From assembly GCA_949284175.1 (NCBI GenBank), contig CASDVE010000017.1, positions 1-64,000 on the forward strand: a stretch of 64,000 nucleotides of DNA, read 5' to 3'. Below the pieces are notes generated by a model. That model was not told the origin of the DNA. It saw only the letters and a list, made by a program, of their open reading frames with translations, and did not search any database. The stretch's first letter is position 1, and each line of letters opens with the position of its first letter. The position numbers and the translations under genes are program-made. Below, in pieces: positions 1 to 9,445 of the stretch. The stretch is from an uncultured Eubacteriales bacterium (GTDB lineage Bacteria; Bacillota; Clostridia; Lachnospirales; Lachnospiraceae).

Positions 1-5
1 TGATT

Positions 6-47
6 ACCTCCGTTTCTTTGTGGTGAAGAGCGGAGGTCTTTTTTATT
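6..47 (+). terminator. Intrinsic terminator of an upstream plus-strand gene
   Basis: ACCTCCG (6-12) pairs with CGGAGGT (31-37) and is followed by a T-rich run. It ends a plus-strand transcript whose gene lies to the left of the window. Confidence 0.7.
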
Positions 48-56
48 ATACACAAA

Positions 57-97
57 AAAGCTGGGATGGAAAACCACCCCAACATTTATTATAGAAC
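57..97 (-). repeat. 41-bp hairpin repeat, copy A (terminator-like)
   Basis: A 41-bp segment matches 18361-18401 at 39 of 41 positions. Read on the minus strand it forms a 7-bp GGGGTGG/CCATCCC hairpin with one G-U pair followed by GCTTTTTT, as in an intrinsic terminator. It lies downstream of the AI-2E gene, beyond the terminator at 202-234. The outer part (GTTCTATAATAAATGTTG on the minus strand) reminds me of ISL3-family ends, which is unverified. Confidence 0.6.
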
Positions 98-201
98 CTC
101 TTTTACTAGGGGATTTTCTTCAGTCCTATACATATGCTATCCAAATGACAAATATTCAACGATAAAAAACAAAACTAGGGAAGAAATCACCTATAACAGG
201 A

Positions 202-236
202 AAAAGCCTTTGAACTTCTCGTCCAAAGGCTTTTCT
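202..236 (-). terminator. Bidirectional terminator after the AI-2E permease gene
   Basis: AAAAGCCTTTG (202-212) pairs with CAAAGGCTTTT (224-234). The flanking A and T runs make it a terminator in either direction. It lies just past the stop codon of the minus-strand AI-2E gene. Confidence 0.8.
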
Positions 237-242
237 TTTATC

Positions 243-1397
243 CTATTTTTCTTTCCATTTTTCTTCTGGAATTTTTTGTTTTTTCAGTTTTTGATTCACA
301 CTCTCTTTTAATAAGCAGTAAATAACAGAGAACAATGGAATATATATCAGCATTCCAATAATCCCCATCATGCTTCCTCCAAGACTAACTGCCATCAAAA
401 CCCACATAGCTGGAAGTCCAACGGAGTTTCCAACCACTCTTGGATAAATGACATTTCCTTCAAATTGTTGTAAAACATTGAACAGGATAAAAAACCAAAT
501 CACTTGAATTGGATTCACTGTTAAAATCAAAAACATGGCGATTCCACATCCGATAAAAGCTCCCACAATAGGAATCAAAGCGGTAATGGAAATTAAAACT
601 CCCACTAAAAGTGCAAATGGGAACTTTAAGATCGACATGGCAATAAAGAACATCGTACCTAAAATAACCGCTTCTAAGCATTGACCTGTTAAAAAGTTGG
701 AAAATGTTCTCTCTGTCAATCTTGCTACATAGATCACCTGTTCTGCATATTTTACAGGCATAAAAGCGTAACATACCTTTTTTAATTGACGTGCTAAATT
801 CTCCTTTTGAAAGAGAATATAAATAGCAAATACAAACCCAATAAAAAAATTTACAAAACCGCTAACAATGGAAGTTACCACACCAACTGTTGTGAAAATT
901 CCTCCTAATAATCCTGTCTGTAAAAAATTAAAGGTTTTTTGAATAATTTGGCTCCACTCCATATCCCAGTTGGCAATATAGTTTTGAATCTCTGGCCATG
1001 GAATATCAATCGATAATAGCCATACTTGAAAATGTTCCACTGCCTTTGGAACACTGATAAACAAACCTCGTATTGTCCTTGCAAGTTCTGGAACTAATAA
1101 CAAAAATACGATTAAAATAATAATGATAATAAAAATTAATGTTAAAATTAAGCTGACAATTCGTTTGAGATTTGGTTTCATTTTCGAGTTTTTTAGAAGT
1201 TTTCCTTCAATAAAACGCATAGGTACATTTAAAATAAATGCAATACAGCTTCCAAGAATAAAAGGAGATAACAACCCGATAATGATACCAATCGTTCTTA
1301 AAACACTGGATATATGATTTAATCCAGCGTATAAAAGAAGAGCAAAAGCAATTAAACCAATTACTTTTTTCATATTATCTTTGTTCAATTCAAACAT
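243..1397 (-). CDS. AI-2E family transporter (PerM/YdbI type)
   Basis: A 384-residue polytopic membrane protein of the AI-2E exporter/DUF20 family. Members move varied small solutes or ions and the substrate here cannot be told. Two hydrophobic segments occupy roughly residues 10-55, followed by a soluble part and then the clustered C-terminal helices. These carry the family signature region LQQFEGNVIYPRVVG near residue 310. The start lies immediately after the gpsA stop codon; a GGAG-type ribosome site lies inside the end of gpsA, so the two are probably cotranslated. A second, frame-disrupted member lies at 42318-43510. Confidence 0.9.
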   Translation of the reverse strand: MFELNKDNMKKVIGLIAFALLLYAGLNHISSVLRTIGIIIGLLSPFILGSCIAFILNVPMRFIEGKLLKNSKMKPNLKRIVSLILTLIFIIIIILIVFLLLVPELARTIRGLFISVPKAVEHFQVWLLSIDIPWPEIQNYIANWDMEWSQIIQKTFNFLQTGLLGGIFTTVGVVTSIVSGFVNFFIGFVFAIYILFQKENLARQLKKVCYAFMPVKYAEQVIYVARLTERTFSNFLTGQCLEAVILGTMFFIAMSILKFPFALLVGVLISITALIPIVGAFIGCGIAMFLILTVNPIQVIWFFILFNVLQQFEGNVIYPRVVGNSVGLPAMWVLMAVSLGGSMMGIIGMLIYIPLFSVIYCLLKESVNQKLKKQKIPEEKWKEK

Positions 1398-2417
1398 TTA
1401 TTCTTCCCACTCCAAATCACTATGTTCAATTTTCTTATCACGCAATAGCAAATCAGATACTGCTTCTTTTGCTGGCTTGCCTTCAAATAAAATCGCATTT
1501 ACTTGTTCAATAATTGGAATTTCCACATGATATTTTTTTGCAAGTGCCATAGCAGCTTTTGCAGAGTAAACACCTTCTACAATCTGTTTGACTTCTTTCA
1601 TCGCCTCATCTGCGGTATATCCTTGTCCCATCAAGTATCCCGCTTTTCGATTACGACTATGCTGACTTCCACAAGTAACGATCAGATCACCGATTCCAGA
1701 AAGTCCTGCAAAGGTTTCTCTCTTACCGCCCATAGCAGTGCCAAGTCTTGAAAGCTCTGCAATACCTCTTGTCATAAGTGCTGCTTTTGAGTTATCACCA
1801 AAACCAAGACCATCTGCAACACCTGCCGCAAGAGCAATCACATTTTTCAACGATCCACCAAGCTCAATTCCTAATACATCAGGGCTTGTATAGACGCGAA
1901 ATACTTTATTCATAAATACATCTTGCAACAACAATGCAGTTTCTTTTTTCTTTGCTCCCACAACAACAGAAGTAGGGATTCCGATTCCAACTTCTTCTGC
2001 ATGGCTAGGACCAGAAAGAACACAGACTTCCACCGTTTTATTTTCAATCTCTTCTTCAATAATATCCGTTAATGTCATCAGCGTGTCTTCTTCGATCCCT
2101 TTTGCAACATTTACAATCACTTGACCATCTTCAATAAACGGCTTTGCACTTCTTGCCGTAGAGCGAGTAAATGGAGATGGTACGGCAAAGACTAAAATAT
2201 CTTTTCCTTTTATGCCCTCTTCTAAACTCGTAGTAAACGTTACGCTGTCAGGCAATATGACCCCCGGAAGTTTTTCTTTTTGTTCATGATATTTCTTGAA
2301 CATCTCCACTTCCTTTTCCATAATGGACCAAACAGTCACTTCATGTCCATTGTCAGCCAATAATTTTGTAAGAGCGGTTCCCCAACTTCCAGCTCCAACG
2401 ACACATATTCTTTTCAT
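1398..2417 (-). CDS. gpsA: NAD(P)-dependent glycerol-3-phosphate dehydrogenase
   Basis: Reduces dihydroxyacetone phosphate to sn-glycerol 3-phosphate, the backbone of phospholipids. It has 339 residues, normal for the family. The N-terminal Rossmann motif GAGSWGTA is at residues 8-15, and the substrate-binding C-terminal domain contains the KNVIALAAG and GDNSKAALMTRG blocks. A GGAGGG site precedes the ATG. It follows plsY with a gap of about 45 nt, so the enzyme that makes glycerol 3-phosphate and the acyltransferase that uses it are neighbours, as in many clostridia. Confidence 0.97.
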   Translation of the reverse strand: MKRICVVGAGSWGTALTKLLADNGHEVTVWSIMEKEVEMFKKYHEQKEKLPGVILPDSVTFTTSLEEGIKGKDILVFAVPSPFTRSTARSAKPFIEDGQVIVNVAKGIEEDTLMTLTDIIEEEIENKTVEVCVLSGPSHAEEVGIGIPTSVVVGAKKKETALLLQDVFMNKVFRVYTSPDVLGIELGGSLKNVIALAAGVADGLGFGDNSKAALMTRGIAELSRLGTAMGGKRETFAGLSGIGDLIVTCGSQHSRNRKAGYLMGQGYTADEAMKEVKQIVEGVYSAKAAMALAKKYHVEIPIIEQVNAILFEGKPAKEAVSDLLLRDKKIEHSDLEWEE

Positions 2418-2461
2418 GTTATTCCCTCCAGTTAATGATTATTTTTTATTTCAGCAATGTA

Positions 2462-3115
2462 TTATTTTTTGCTTTCCCCATCACCCATTTTTTTCGCTCC
2501 AAGGCGATTTTCTGTACCATTTCTAAGTCGCTCAATGTTCGCACGATGACGATAAATACCTAATCCCGTATAACAAAGAGCAACGATTAGCATTGGAATA
2601 TATCCATTTTCTTTTCCATGAAAAATTGTTAATGTAATCGGAAATGCGATTACAAGCATCATAGAGGCAACGGATACATAGCGTGTAATCGCACAAAGTA
2701 TCACAAAAATAACGAGGGAAACCATCCCCATTCTCCAATCAATTGCCATTGTGATGGCAGCAGTTGTAGCAATTCCTTTTCCACCTTTAAAATGTAAAAA
2801 GAAAGGAAAATTGTGCCCAAGCACTGCACAAAATCCTGTTAACAGGCATAAAAAAGTCGGATTGATTTCCGGAACCATCGGTGCAAGAAAAAATCGTACA
2901 ATCCAAACGGCAAACATCCCTTTTAGGGCGTCACCTAAAAATGTGCAAAGAGCTGCTCCTTTTCCTAGGGTACGAAGTGCATTGGTCGTACCAGCATTAC
3001 CACTTCCATATTCCCTAATATCAATATGATTCAATCTCCCTATAATATACGCTGTTTGAAAACACCCAAATCCATATCCTAATATCATAGAGATTAGAAC
3101 ACAGATGAGTTTCAT
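2462..3115 (-). CDS. plsY: Glycerol-3-phosphate acyltransferase PlsY
   Basis: A membrane acyltransferase that moves the acyl group from acyl-phosphate to glycerol 3-phosphate, the first step of phospholipid synthesis. Of 217 residues, the three conserved cytosolic motifs are visible: GSGNAGTTN near residue 38, [17 protein letters not shown] near 100-116, and a C-terminal motif near the end of the last helix. Five or so hydrophobic helices are present. The start codon overlaps the der stop codon in an ATGA, indicating translational coupling. Confidence 0.95.
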   Translation of the reverse strand: MKLICVLISMILGYGFGCFQTAYIIGRLNHIDIREYGSGNAGTTNALRTLGKGAALCTFLGDALKGMFAVWIVRFFLAPMVPEINPTFLCLLTGFCAVLGHNFPFFLHFKGGKGIATTAAITMAIDWRMGMVSLVIFVILCAITRYVSVASMMLVIAFPITLTIFHGKENGYIPMLIVALCYTGLGIYRHRANIERLRNGTENRLGAKKMGDGESKK

Positions 3116-4437
3116 CCTTTTTCCTTCCTTTCTCTTGCAATAAATCGAACTGGTGTCCCTCTAAATCCAAAGGTATTTCGGATCTGATTTTCAATATATC
3201 TTGTATAAGAGAAGTGCATCAACTCTTTGTCATTAATGAACATAACAAAGGTTGGTGGTTTTACGGATACTTGTGTCATATAATAAATACGAAGTTTTTT
3301 TCCTTTATCAGAAGGTGGCTGTTTCATTGCCATCGCCTCTGTAAGAATCTCATTTAACACACCAGTTGCAACACGAAGAGAACAGTTTTCAATGACCGCA
3401 TCAATGGTTTCAAACACTTTATGAACTCTTTGTCCTGTCTTGGCTGAAATAAATACGATTTCTGCGTATGGCATAAAGGATAATTTTTCCCTCACTTCAT
3501 TTGTGAATTTATAGATAGTTTTATCATCCTTTTCCACTAAGTCCCACTTATTTACTGCAATGATCATACCTTTTCCACGCTCATGGGCAACACCTGCAAT
3601 TTTCGCATCTTGCTCTGTCACGCCCTCTGTTGCATCGATCATCAGCACAACAACATCCGCTTTTTCAACGGCACTTACCGTACGAATAATGCTATATCGC
3701 TCAATATCTTCTTTAATTTTATTCTTTCTACGAAGTCCCGCTGTATCAATGAAAATGTATTCCTTTCCATTTCGAACAACTTCTGTGTCAATGGCATCTC
3801 TTGTCGTACCGGCAATATCGGATACAATAACGCGATTTTCTCCAAGAATTTTATTGATCAAAGAAGATTTTCCTGCATTTGGTTTTCCAACAACGGCAAT
3901 TCTTGGACGATCATCCTCTTCTTCTTCTGTTGCTGTTTCAGGAAAATGACTTGTCACAGCGTCAAGCATATCGCCAAGCCCTAACTTGGAAGAACCAGAA
4001 ATCGGAATTGGTTCACCAAGTCCTAAATTATAAAATTCGTATACATCCAGCATAAATTTGTCAAAGTTATCCACCTTATTTACTGCTAGCACAATTGGCT
4101 TTTTGGAACGTCTTAACATATCCGCCACTTTGTGATCCGCATCCACAAGCCCTTGTCTTACGTCCACAAGGAATAAAATAACATCCGCTGTGGCAATTGC
4201 GATTTCTGCTTGCTCTCTCATATGGGAAAGAATTAAATCACCAGTATCTGGCTCAATACCACCGGTATCCACCATCGTAAAATTATAATTTAACCAGCTT
4301 ACATCCGCATAAATACGATCTCTTGTAACACCAGGTGTATCTTTTACTATCGAAATTTTTTCTCCTGCTAACGCATTAAATAATGTAGACTTCCCAACAT
4401 TTGGACGTCCTACGATCGCTACAATCGGTCTACTCAT
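3112..4437 (-). CDS. der: Ribosome assembly GTPase Der (EngA)
   Basis: An essential double-GTPase needed for 50S subunit maturation. Two G domains in tandem are clear: GRPNVGKST at residues 10-18 with NKVD near 119, and GKPNAGKSS near 185 with NKWD near 297. A C-terminal KH-like domain follows. The length of 441 residues is typical. Its ATG overlaps the stop of the upstream DUF512 gene by 4 nt, and its own stop overlaps the plsY start, so three genes are translationally coupled. Confidence 0.97.
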   Translation of the reverse strand: MSRPIVAIVGRPNVGKSTLFNALAGEKISIVKDTPGVTRDRIYADVSWLNYNFTMVDTGGIEPDTGDLILSHMREQAEIAIATADVILFLVDVRQGLVDADHKVADMLRRSKKPIVLAVNKVDNFDKFMLDVYEFYNLGLGEPIPISGSSKLGLGDMLDAVTSHFPETATEEEEDDRPRIAVVGKPNAGKSSLINKILGENRVIVSDIAGTTRDAIDTEVVRNGKEYIFIDTAGLRRKNKIKEDIERYSIIRTVSAVEKADVVVLMIDATEGVTEQDAKIAGVAHERGKGMIIAVNKWDLVEKDDKTIYKFTNEVREKLSFMPYAEIVFISAKTGQRVHKVFETIDAVIENCSLRVATGVLNEILTEAMAMKQPPSDKGKKLRIYYMTQVSVKPPTFVMFINDKELMHFSYTRYIENQIRNTFGFRGTPVRFIARERKEKG

Positions 4438-5756
4438 TTTTTATCACCTATTACCTTTTCTATAAAATCTTGTCCGTTTGATTGTACAATATTGACAGGC
4501 ACTTGTAAAGTTTTTTGAAAATCAAACAATGTAATATCATCAAGAAAGATATCTTCATCGGCTTTTAATGTATTTTCAGGAAGTAACAAAGTTTCTCCCA
4601 ATTCTTTTGTTTTTAACTGCTCAATCATATCACCGCCTGTCATCAATCCTGTCACTGTGATGGTTTCACCAAAGAAATGATTGATAATACAATAGACATG
4701 TACTTTTAAATTCTTAAACTTCTTTTGCAACTCCTCTGCAAAATAGCAGATCGTAGGGTATGCGAGTTTTGCTGTGGCAATGGATACCTCTCTTACTCGA
4801 TCATCCCCTTCTATTTCTTTTAAACAAGCATCAAATTCAGAAATAAAGGATCGTAACATACCAACACCATTTTCAATCTGTCCATATCCTTCATAATATT
4901 CTTCGTCTGGAAGAGGAAGTTCTGCAAGAAGAAACCATTCGTCACTGGCGTGAACGAATCGGTTATTGTACTGTTCTTTTAATTTCTTTTGCCATCCATG
5001 AATCTGATCGAGTACAGCTCTTGCCTCATCCCTTGTGAACGGATCAATTTTTGTCAGTCCATCTCGAAACTTCGTCACACCGATAGGAACAACAGACAAA
5101 CTCTGCATATAGGGAAGAAATTCACTAAGATCAGATATGGTTCGATCTAAATTTTCTTTATCATTATAATCTTTGCAAAGAACAACCTGTGCGTTCATTG
5201 GGATCTCCGCATCCGCTAGCTTTTTTATCTTCTGTAAAATATCCCCTGCAAAGCGATTGTTTAACATTTTGCAACGAAGCTCTGGCTCTGTTGCCTGAAC
5301 AGAAATATTAATTGGTGCTAACTTATAACGAATGATGCGATCGAGATCTTCATCTTTTAAATTGGTAAGGGTTACATAATTTCCTTGTAAAAAGGAAAGT
5401 CTTGTATCATCATCCTTAAAGTAAAGCGTTTCTCTCATACCTTCTGGCATTTGATCGATAAAACAAAAAATGCACTTATTATGGCAAGAGCGGTATTCAT
5501 CCATTAAAGAAGAACCAAAGGTAAGACCAAGATCCATATCTTCATCCTTTTCAAATTCAATTTCTTCTTCTATTCCATCGGCGTGGCGAATTAATAAATT
5601 GATCACTTCGTCTTCTACTAAATATTGATAGTCAAAAATATCCTCCATCTTCTTGCCATTAATGCGAAGGAGGGTATCCCCTCTTACAAGACCTAATTCC
5701 TCAGCAATACTGCCTTTTTCCACATCTGTTATCAGATGTTCATATATCTTTTTCAT
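4434..5756 (-). CDS. DUF512 protein with PDZ domain and radical-SAM-like cysteine motif
   Basis: A 440-residue cytosolic protein of the DUF512 family (putative Fe-S protein of unknown reaction). An N-terminal PDZ-like domain (about residues 9-60, with [20 protein letters not shown]) is followed by C91-x3-C95-x2-C98 in [14 protein letters not shown], the spacing expected for a radical SAM 4Fe-4S cluster. In clostridia it habitually lies next to der, as here with a 4-nt overlap. That suggests a role tied to ribosome assembly or translation, which is inference from context only. Confidence 0.85.
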   Translation of the reverse strand: MKKIYEHLITDVEKGSIAEELGLVRGDTLLRINGKKMEDIFDYQYLVEDEVINLLIRHADGIEEEIEFEKDEDMDLGLTFGSSLMDEYRSCHNKCIFCFIDQMPEGMRETLYFKDDDTRLSFLQGNYVTLTNLKDEDLDRIIRYKLAPINISVQATEPELRCKMLNNRFAGDILQKIKKLADAEIPMNAQVVLCKDYNDKENLDRTISDLSEFLPYMQSLSVVPIGVTKFRDGLTKIDPFTRDEARAVLDQIHGWQKKLKEQYNNRFVHASDEWFLLAELPLPDEEYYEGYGQIENGVGMLRSFISEFDACLKEIEGDDRVREVSIATAKLAYPTICYFAEELQKKFKNLKVHVYCIINHFFGETITVTGLMTGGDMIEQLKTKELGETLLLPENTLKADEDIFLDDITLFDFQKTLQVPVNIVQSNGQDFIEKVIGDKK

Positions 5757-5784
5757 TTTAATTCTCCATTTTTCCTTTTGTATC

Positions 5785-6639
5785 TTATTCCTTTAACATC
5801 ATAAAACCAGCTAGATTTCCTCGTTTTCCTTTGCTAGCCCTATGGGAGAAGAGCAAATCTTTATTGCAACAAGTACAAATATCTGTCACTGCAAGATTCT
5901 CTTTTTGAATGCCAGACTGCAATAACAACAATTCATTCACTCTCCATAAATCCAACTGGTATTTTCCTGTGTTTTTATCTATTAAGTACTCTTCACTTGA
6001 AAATTCTTTAAATTCCCTCTTAAATTCCTCTGCCACATCCTCACTGACTTCATAACAGTTTTGACAAATAGAAGGAGCGATGACAACTAAAATGTCATTT
6101 GCTTTTGATCCATATTCTTGTTCCATCATAGCAATCATTTTTGCCCCAATTCGTTCTACGGTTCCTCTCCAACCAGAATGTGCCATTCCTATCACTTGCT
6201 GAATCGGATCATAGAAAAACAAAGGCACACAATCCGCATAAAAAGTAACGAGAGGAATTTCTTTTTCTTTTGTCACAAGACCATCGTTTCCAATGAGTTT
6301 CTCTGTTATATAGCCTTTTCCAGCGTCTTCTTTTGTCACTTTATGAATGGTGCTTTTATGAATTTGATCGCTAAAAACAAGTCTTTTTGGATCAAATCCA
6401 ATGGCTTTTCCAATTCTTTTATAATTTTCTCGAACATTTTCCTCTTTATCTCCCCGTGAGAAACTAAGGTTCATAGAGGATAAATCTCCTTCACTCACTC
6501 CGCCAAATCTTGTGGAAAATCCATGAATCAATCCATGTTTTTCAAACAGTGGAAATTTTAAATAAACCACCTTTTCTTCTTCCACAAGATGCGTCGAATG
6601 ATTTTGGTTGCTATATTTGATTTTTGGTATTTGGTTCAT
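5785..6639 (-). CDS. pgeF: Peptidoglycan editing factor PgeF (YfiH, laccase domain)
   Basis: A 284-residue member of the multicopper-polyphenol-oxidase-like YfiH family. E. coli YfiH removes wrongly incorporated residues in peptidoglycan precursors, and relatives act on purine nucleosides. The metal-site ligands H94, C137 (YADCVPL) and H154 (HSGWRGT) are all present, and a cysteine-rich ICQNCYEV segment follows. It lies 28 nt upstream of the DUF512 gene on the same strand. The gap to the preceding yraN (about 145 nt) may contain its promoter. Confidence 0.93.
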   Translation of the reverse strand: MNQIPKIKYSNQNHSTHLVEEEKVVYLKFPLFEKHGLIHGFSTRFGGVSEGDLSSMNLSFSRGDKEENVRENYKRIGKAIGFDPKRLVFSDQIHKSTIHKVTKEDAGKGYITEKLIGNDGLVTKEKEIPLVTFYADCVPLFFYDPIQQVIGMAHSGWRGTVERIGAKMIAMMEQEYGSKANDILVVIAPSICQNCYEVSEDVAEEFKREFKEFSSEEYLIDKNTGKYQLDLWRVNELLLLQSGIQKENLAVTDICTCCNKDLLFSHRASKGKRGNLAGFMMLKE

Positions 6640-6784
6640 AAATTCTCCTAACTATTCTTTCTTATTTCTGCCACTTGCGTACAGTGTACCATAAAACAAG
6701 ATTCTATTTCAAGACATTCCCAATTTCCTTTTGATTTTAATTTTATTTATAAGAAACTTTTCTTCTATGATTTTTCCCATGCTA

Positions 6785-7138
6785 TTAGTAATAATCAAAG
6801 GCATTCTGTATTACTTTTATTTCTCTATCATCCACAGACACTACATCAAACCTCATCGGTTGATCCAATGAAAGATGTCGTTCCATAAGATAAAAGAGTG
6901 CCGATTGTTTGATCTTCTTTTGCTTTCCTATATGAACCGCGTCAAACCCACTGCCATTTTTCTCATTTTTTCGGTATTTTACCTCAATAAAAACAAGGTA
7001 ACCAGATTCTTTTGCAATGAGATCAAGTTCTCCTTTTTTACAGTAATAATTGCTCTCCACAATTTCATAACCATGAGCACTTAAATACTCCTTTGCCAAC
7101 TGCTCATACTTCGTTCCAATAGCTCGATTGTTTTGCAT
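6785..7138 (-). CDS. YraN family endonuclease-like protein (UPF0102)
   Basis: A small 117-residue protein of the YraN/UPF0102 family, with a restriction-endonuclease-like fold and no settled function. The core D39-x(12)-E52-x-K54 pattern (GELDLIA ... FIEVKYRKN) is the expected PD-(D/E)xK active site. It directly follows rnhB (46 nt apart), the usual clostridial and bacillar order, which hints at a nucleic acid processing role. Confidence 0.92.
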   Translation of the reverse strand: MQNNRAIGTKYEQLAKEYLSAHGYEIVESNYYCKKGELDLIAKESGYLVFIEVKYRKNEKNGSGFDAVHIGKQKKIKQSALFYLMERHLSLDQPMRFDVVSVDDREIKVIQNAFDYY

Positions 7139-7184
7139 AGGCTCTCCCCCTTTTCTGCTTTTCCTATTGCATTTTGCTCTTTTT

Positions 7185-7949
7185 TTATTCCCCTAAAATA
7201 TTTTTTAAAAAGGTTTTTCTATGGATGTCACACGCTCCATATTTCTTTAAGGCCTCAATATGAACACTGCTTCCATATCCTTTATTAGAGGCGAATCCAT
7301 ATTGTGGATAGATTTTGTCGTATTCCTCCATCATACGATCTCTTGTAACTTTTGCCACAATGCTGGCAGCTGCAATGGAAATACTTTTCGCATCCCCTTT
7401 TATAATTGGCACTTGCACAATGTCCACATTTGGAATCGTCACCGCATCGTTAAGCAATAGATCTGGTTTTACACTTAAGTTTTGAATTGCCATCTGCATG
7501 GCTTTATATGTAGCTTGTAAAATATTGATTTCATCAATGGTTTCTACCGTAGCCATACCGATTCCAACAGCAATGGCTTTTTCATAAATTTCATCGTACA
7601 GAGCTTCTCTTTGCTTTTCACTTAATTTTTTGGAATCATTAATATAAAGGATTTCACAATCCTTTGGTAAAATTACTGCTCCTGCCACAACAGGGCCAGC
7701 AAGAGGGCCTCTTCCCACTTCATCAATGCCACATATGGAATCACAAGCATAATACATATCTTCGTATTCACGCATTTTTGCAACACGTTCTTTTTCTTTT
7801 TGTAGTTTTTCTTCTTTTTTCCTACAATCTATCAGTATCTTTTGAACGCCTGCTCTCGTATCCTGTTCATAGAGCGGATATAAATCCTTCCATTCCTCCA
7901 TCGTTCTTTCTTCAAATTCTTTTTTTATGTCTTTTATACTCTTTCCCAT
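7185..7949 (-). CDS. rnhB: Ribonuclease HII
   Basis: Cleaves the RNA strand of RNA-DNA hybrids and single ribonucleotides left in DNA. It has 254 residues: a charged N-terminal extension of about 70 residues, as in Bacillus-type RNase HII, then the catalytic core starting at CGIDEVGRGPLAGPVV with D76 and E77. NDSKKLSEKQR and LLNDAV supply further acidic residues. In many Firmicutes rnhB follows rbgA; here the run rbgA...rnhB is broken by the gap at 8.8-9.4 kb. Confidence 0.96.
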   Translation of the reverse strand: MGKSIKDIKKEFEERTMEEWKDLYPLYEQDTRAGVQKILIDCRKKEEKLQKEKERVAKMREYEDMYYACDSICGIDEVGRGPLAGPVVAGAVILPKDCEILYINDSKKLSEKQREALYDEIYEKAIAVGIGMATVETIDEINILQATYKAMQMAIQNLSVKPDLLLNDAVTIPNVDIVQVPIIKGDAKSISIAAASIVAKVTRDRMMEEYDKIYPQYGFASNKGYGSSVHIEALKKYGACDIHRKTFLKNILGE

Positions 7950-7992
7950 AACTTCTTCCTAACTTTTTTATTTTTCATAGCATGTATTTTCC

Positions 7993-8826
7993 TCATTGGA
8001 ATAACCAGCATATTGTTCTGTCTGACAACTTCATTCCTAATTTTCGTTGTAATTCCATGGATCTCTTATTATATTGATCAATTTGACCATAAGGAATTGC
8101 TCCTGCTAACAATTGTTTTTTAATCATAAACAGCTCCATTTGAGTGGCATATCCTTTTCTTTGATGTTCTGGAAAAATTTCCAAAATCCCAATGCTCCCC
8201 TCTTGGTGAAGACCGATAAATCCTATAAGTTCTCCTTCTTTAAATCCGCCATAGATCATATGATGTTGTAATCGTTCTCTTATAATTTCTTCTGGTAACA
8301 TCGTGTAGTGAGAAAGTATGGTTTGTTCATAAGAAAGATCCAGTGGCTGGATAAGCAAGGCACCATCTTCTTTAGACCCCCTATGAAAACCATATCGTTC
8401 CTTTATCCTTTTCACTTCCAGCTTTCGTTGTTCTAACGAATCAGATAAATAAAATTCTTTCAACTTCTCATTCCATTTTTCTTTTGAAAGCTGTCCCATC
8501 TCTTTTAAATGTTCTGGAATATAGACGGCTTGATAACAGATCTCCTCATCATAAAGAGAATACTTTTTTCGAAATTCTTCTATTAAAAACGGCTCATGAA
8601 CAAGTAATAAATCGCACTGCTTTATCCCCTCCATTAAACGCTTTCCTGTTTCCACGTCCTTTGCTGTTATCATGTGATAATAGCCCTTTTTATGGCGAAT
8701 TAAAGCTCCCCCTTCTTCCATTGCCACGATCTCAGCTTCTTCTGTTCGTAACGCATGAATCATAGAACTATAAAAAATAAAATCTGCACTCAACGATTCT
8801 ACTAATTTTTTCACTTCTTTTGTCAT
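7993..8826 (-). CDS. GNAT family N-acetyltransferase
   Basis: A 277-residue protein whose last third is a GNAT fold. The acetyl-CoA-binding motif A is seen as EIFPEHQRKGYAT (R/Q-x-x-G-x-A type), followed by the C-terminal NKRSMELQRKLGM helix typical of GNATs. The N-terminal half is a separate domain I do not recognise. The substrate is unknown. A GGAGG site lies 11 nt before the ATG. It is the first gene of the minus-strand run that continues with rnhB. Confidence 0.82.
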   Translation of the reverse strand: MTKEVKKLVESLSADFIFYSSMIHALRTEEAEIVAMEEGGALIRHKKGYYHMITAKDVETGKRLMEGIKQCDLLLVHEPFLIEEFRKKYSLYDEEICYQAVYIPEHLKEMGQLSKEKWNEKLKEFYLSDSLEQRKLEVKRIKERYGFHRGSKEDGALLIQPLDLSYEQTILSHYTMLPEEIIRERLQHHMIYGGFKEGELIGFIGLHQEGSIGILEIFPEHQRKGYATQMELFMIKKQLLAGAIPYGQIDQYNKRSMELQRKLGMKLSDRTICWLFQ

Positions 8827-8953
8827 TCTCTACTGCCTCCAATCAATTACCCTTTGTAGTTTTTTCCGCTGTTCATGGGCAACGTTCCATTTTGGCTTAA
8901 CTGATACCTTCCACGCAAATTATATCATATTTTATTTGATAAAACAGAGGAAT

Positions 8954-9015
8954 CTCTTGATTTTTGCCAATAACTCTTGATTTTTTTGTCAGAATATTAT
9001 AATAATAATTATAAT
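8954..9015 (+). promoter_or_regulatory. Possible promoter with paired direct repeats
   Basis: TTGTCA (8986-8991) and TATAAT (9010-9015) with an 18-nt spacer could drive the small membrane gene at 9077. Two copies of CTCTTGATTTTT (from 8954 and 8974), 20 bp apart and so on the same DNA face, lie at and just upstream of the -35. Confidence 0.4.
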
Positions 9016-9076
9016 ATATCAGTTTTTTTATCATTTATGAAGTTATAATTCCATCATTTTATTAGGAGGTGTTTTT

Positions 9077-9388
9077 ATGAATACCGCAATTGGTGTTGTT
9101 TTTCTTATCATTTCCATTGTAACTTTTATTTTATCAATCCGACAGTTTTTACAAAAAGGAAACCTATATAGCGTTTCTTACTTTGCAACACCTAAGGAGG
9201 AACGGGAGGAATTAAAATCACCCAAATCTTATCATTATTCGGCTTGGTTGCTTTTTCATACTGCCTTTATTTGCGGATTCTTAGGACTGTTTTTTATCAC
9301 CTTTTATTTACCTTTCGCCTATTTATCTGCGATCTTTGCCTTTTCTGAAATATTGGCTTGTTCCATTTTTATTTTTACCAATCGTTAA
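9077..9388 (+). CDS. Small two-to-three-helix membrane protein (DUF3784-like)
   Basis: A 103-residue integral membrane protein with a hydrophobic helix at residues 4-22, a polar loop (TPKEEREELKSPKSY) around 37-53, and two more helices to the end. The layout resembles small DUF3784-type membrane proteins, but I cannot assign a function. It is the only plus-strand gene in the first 16.8 kb, has a good AGGAGG site 8 nt before the ATG, and ends just before a strong terminator shared with the converging rbgA. Confidence 0.75.
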   Translation: MNTAIGVVFLIISIVTFILSIRQFLQKGNLYSVSYFATPKEEREELKSPKSYHYSAWLLFHTAFICGFLGLFFITFYLPFAYLSAIFAFSEILACSIFIFTNR

Positions 9389-9413
9389 TCCCTTTCTAAA
9401 CAACGACGAAAAA

Positions 9414-9440
9414 AAGGAGCTGTAATCATCAGCTCCTTCT
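9414..9440. terminator. Bidirectional terminator between the small membrane gene and rbgA
   Basis: AAGGAGCTG (9414-9422) pairs with CAGCTCCTT (9430-9438). On the minus strand it is followed by seven Ts, so it ends the lepB-rbgA transcript as well as the plus-strand gene. Confidence 0.85.
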
Positions 9441-9445
9441 TTTAT

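Noticed and set aside
66-311. 81-codon plus-strand open frame near the left end
   Set aside because: Runs through two terminator hairpins and into the 3' end of the AI-2E gene; phenylalanine-rich shadow.
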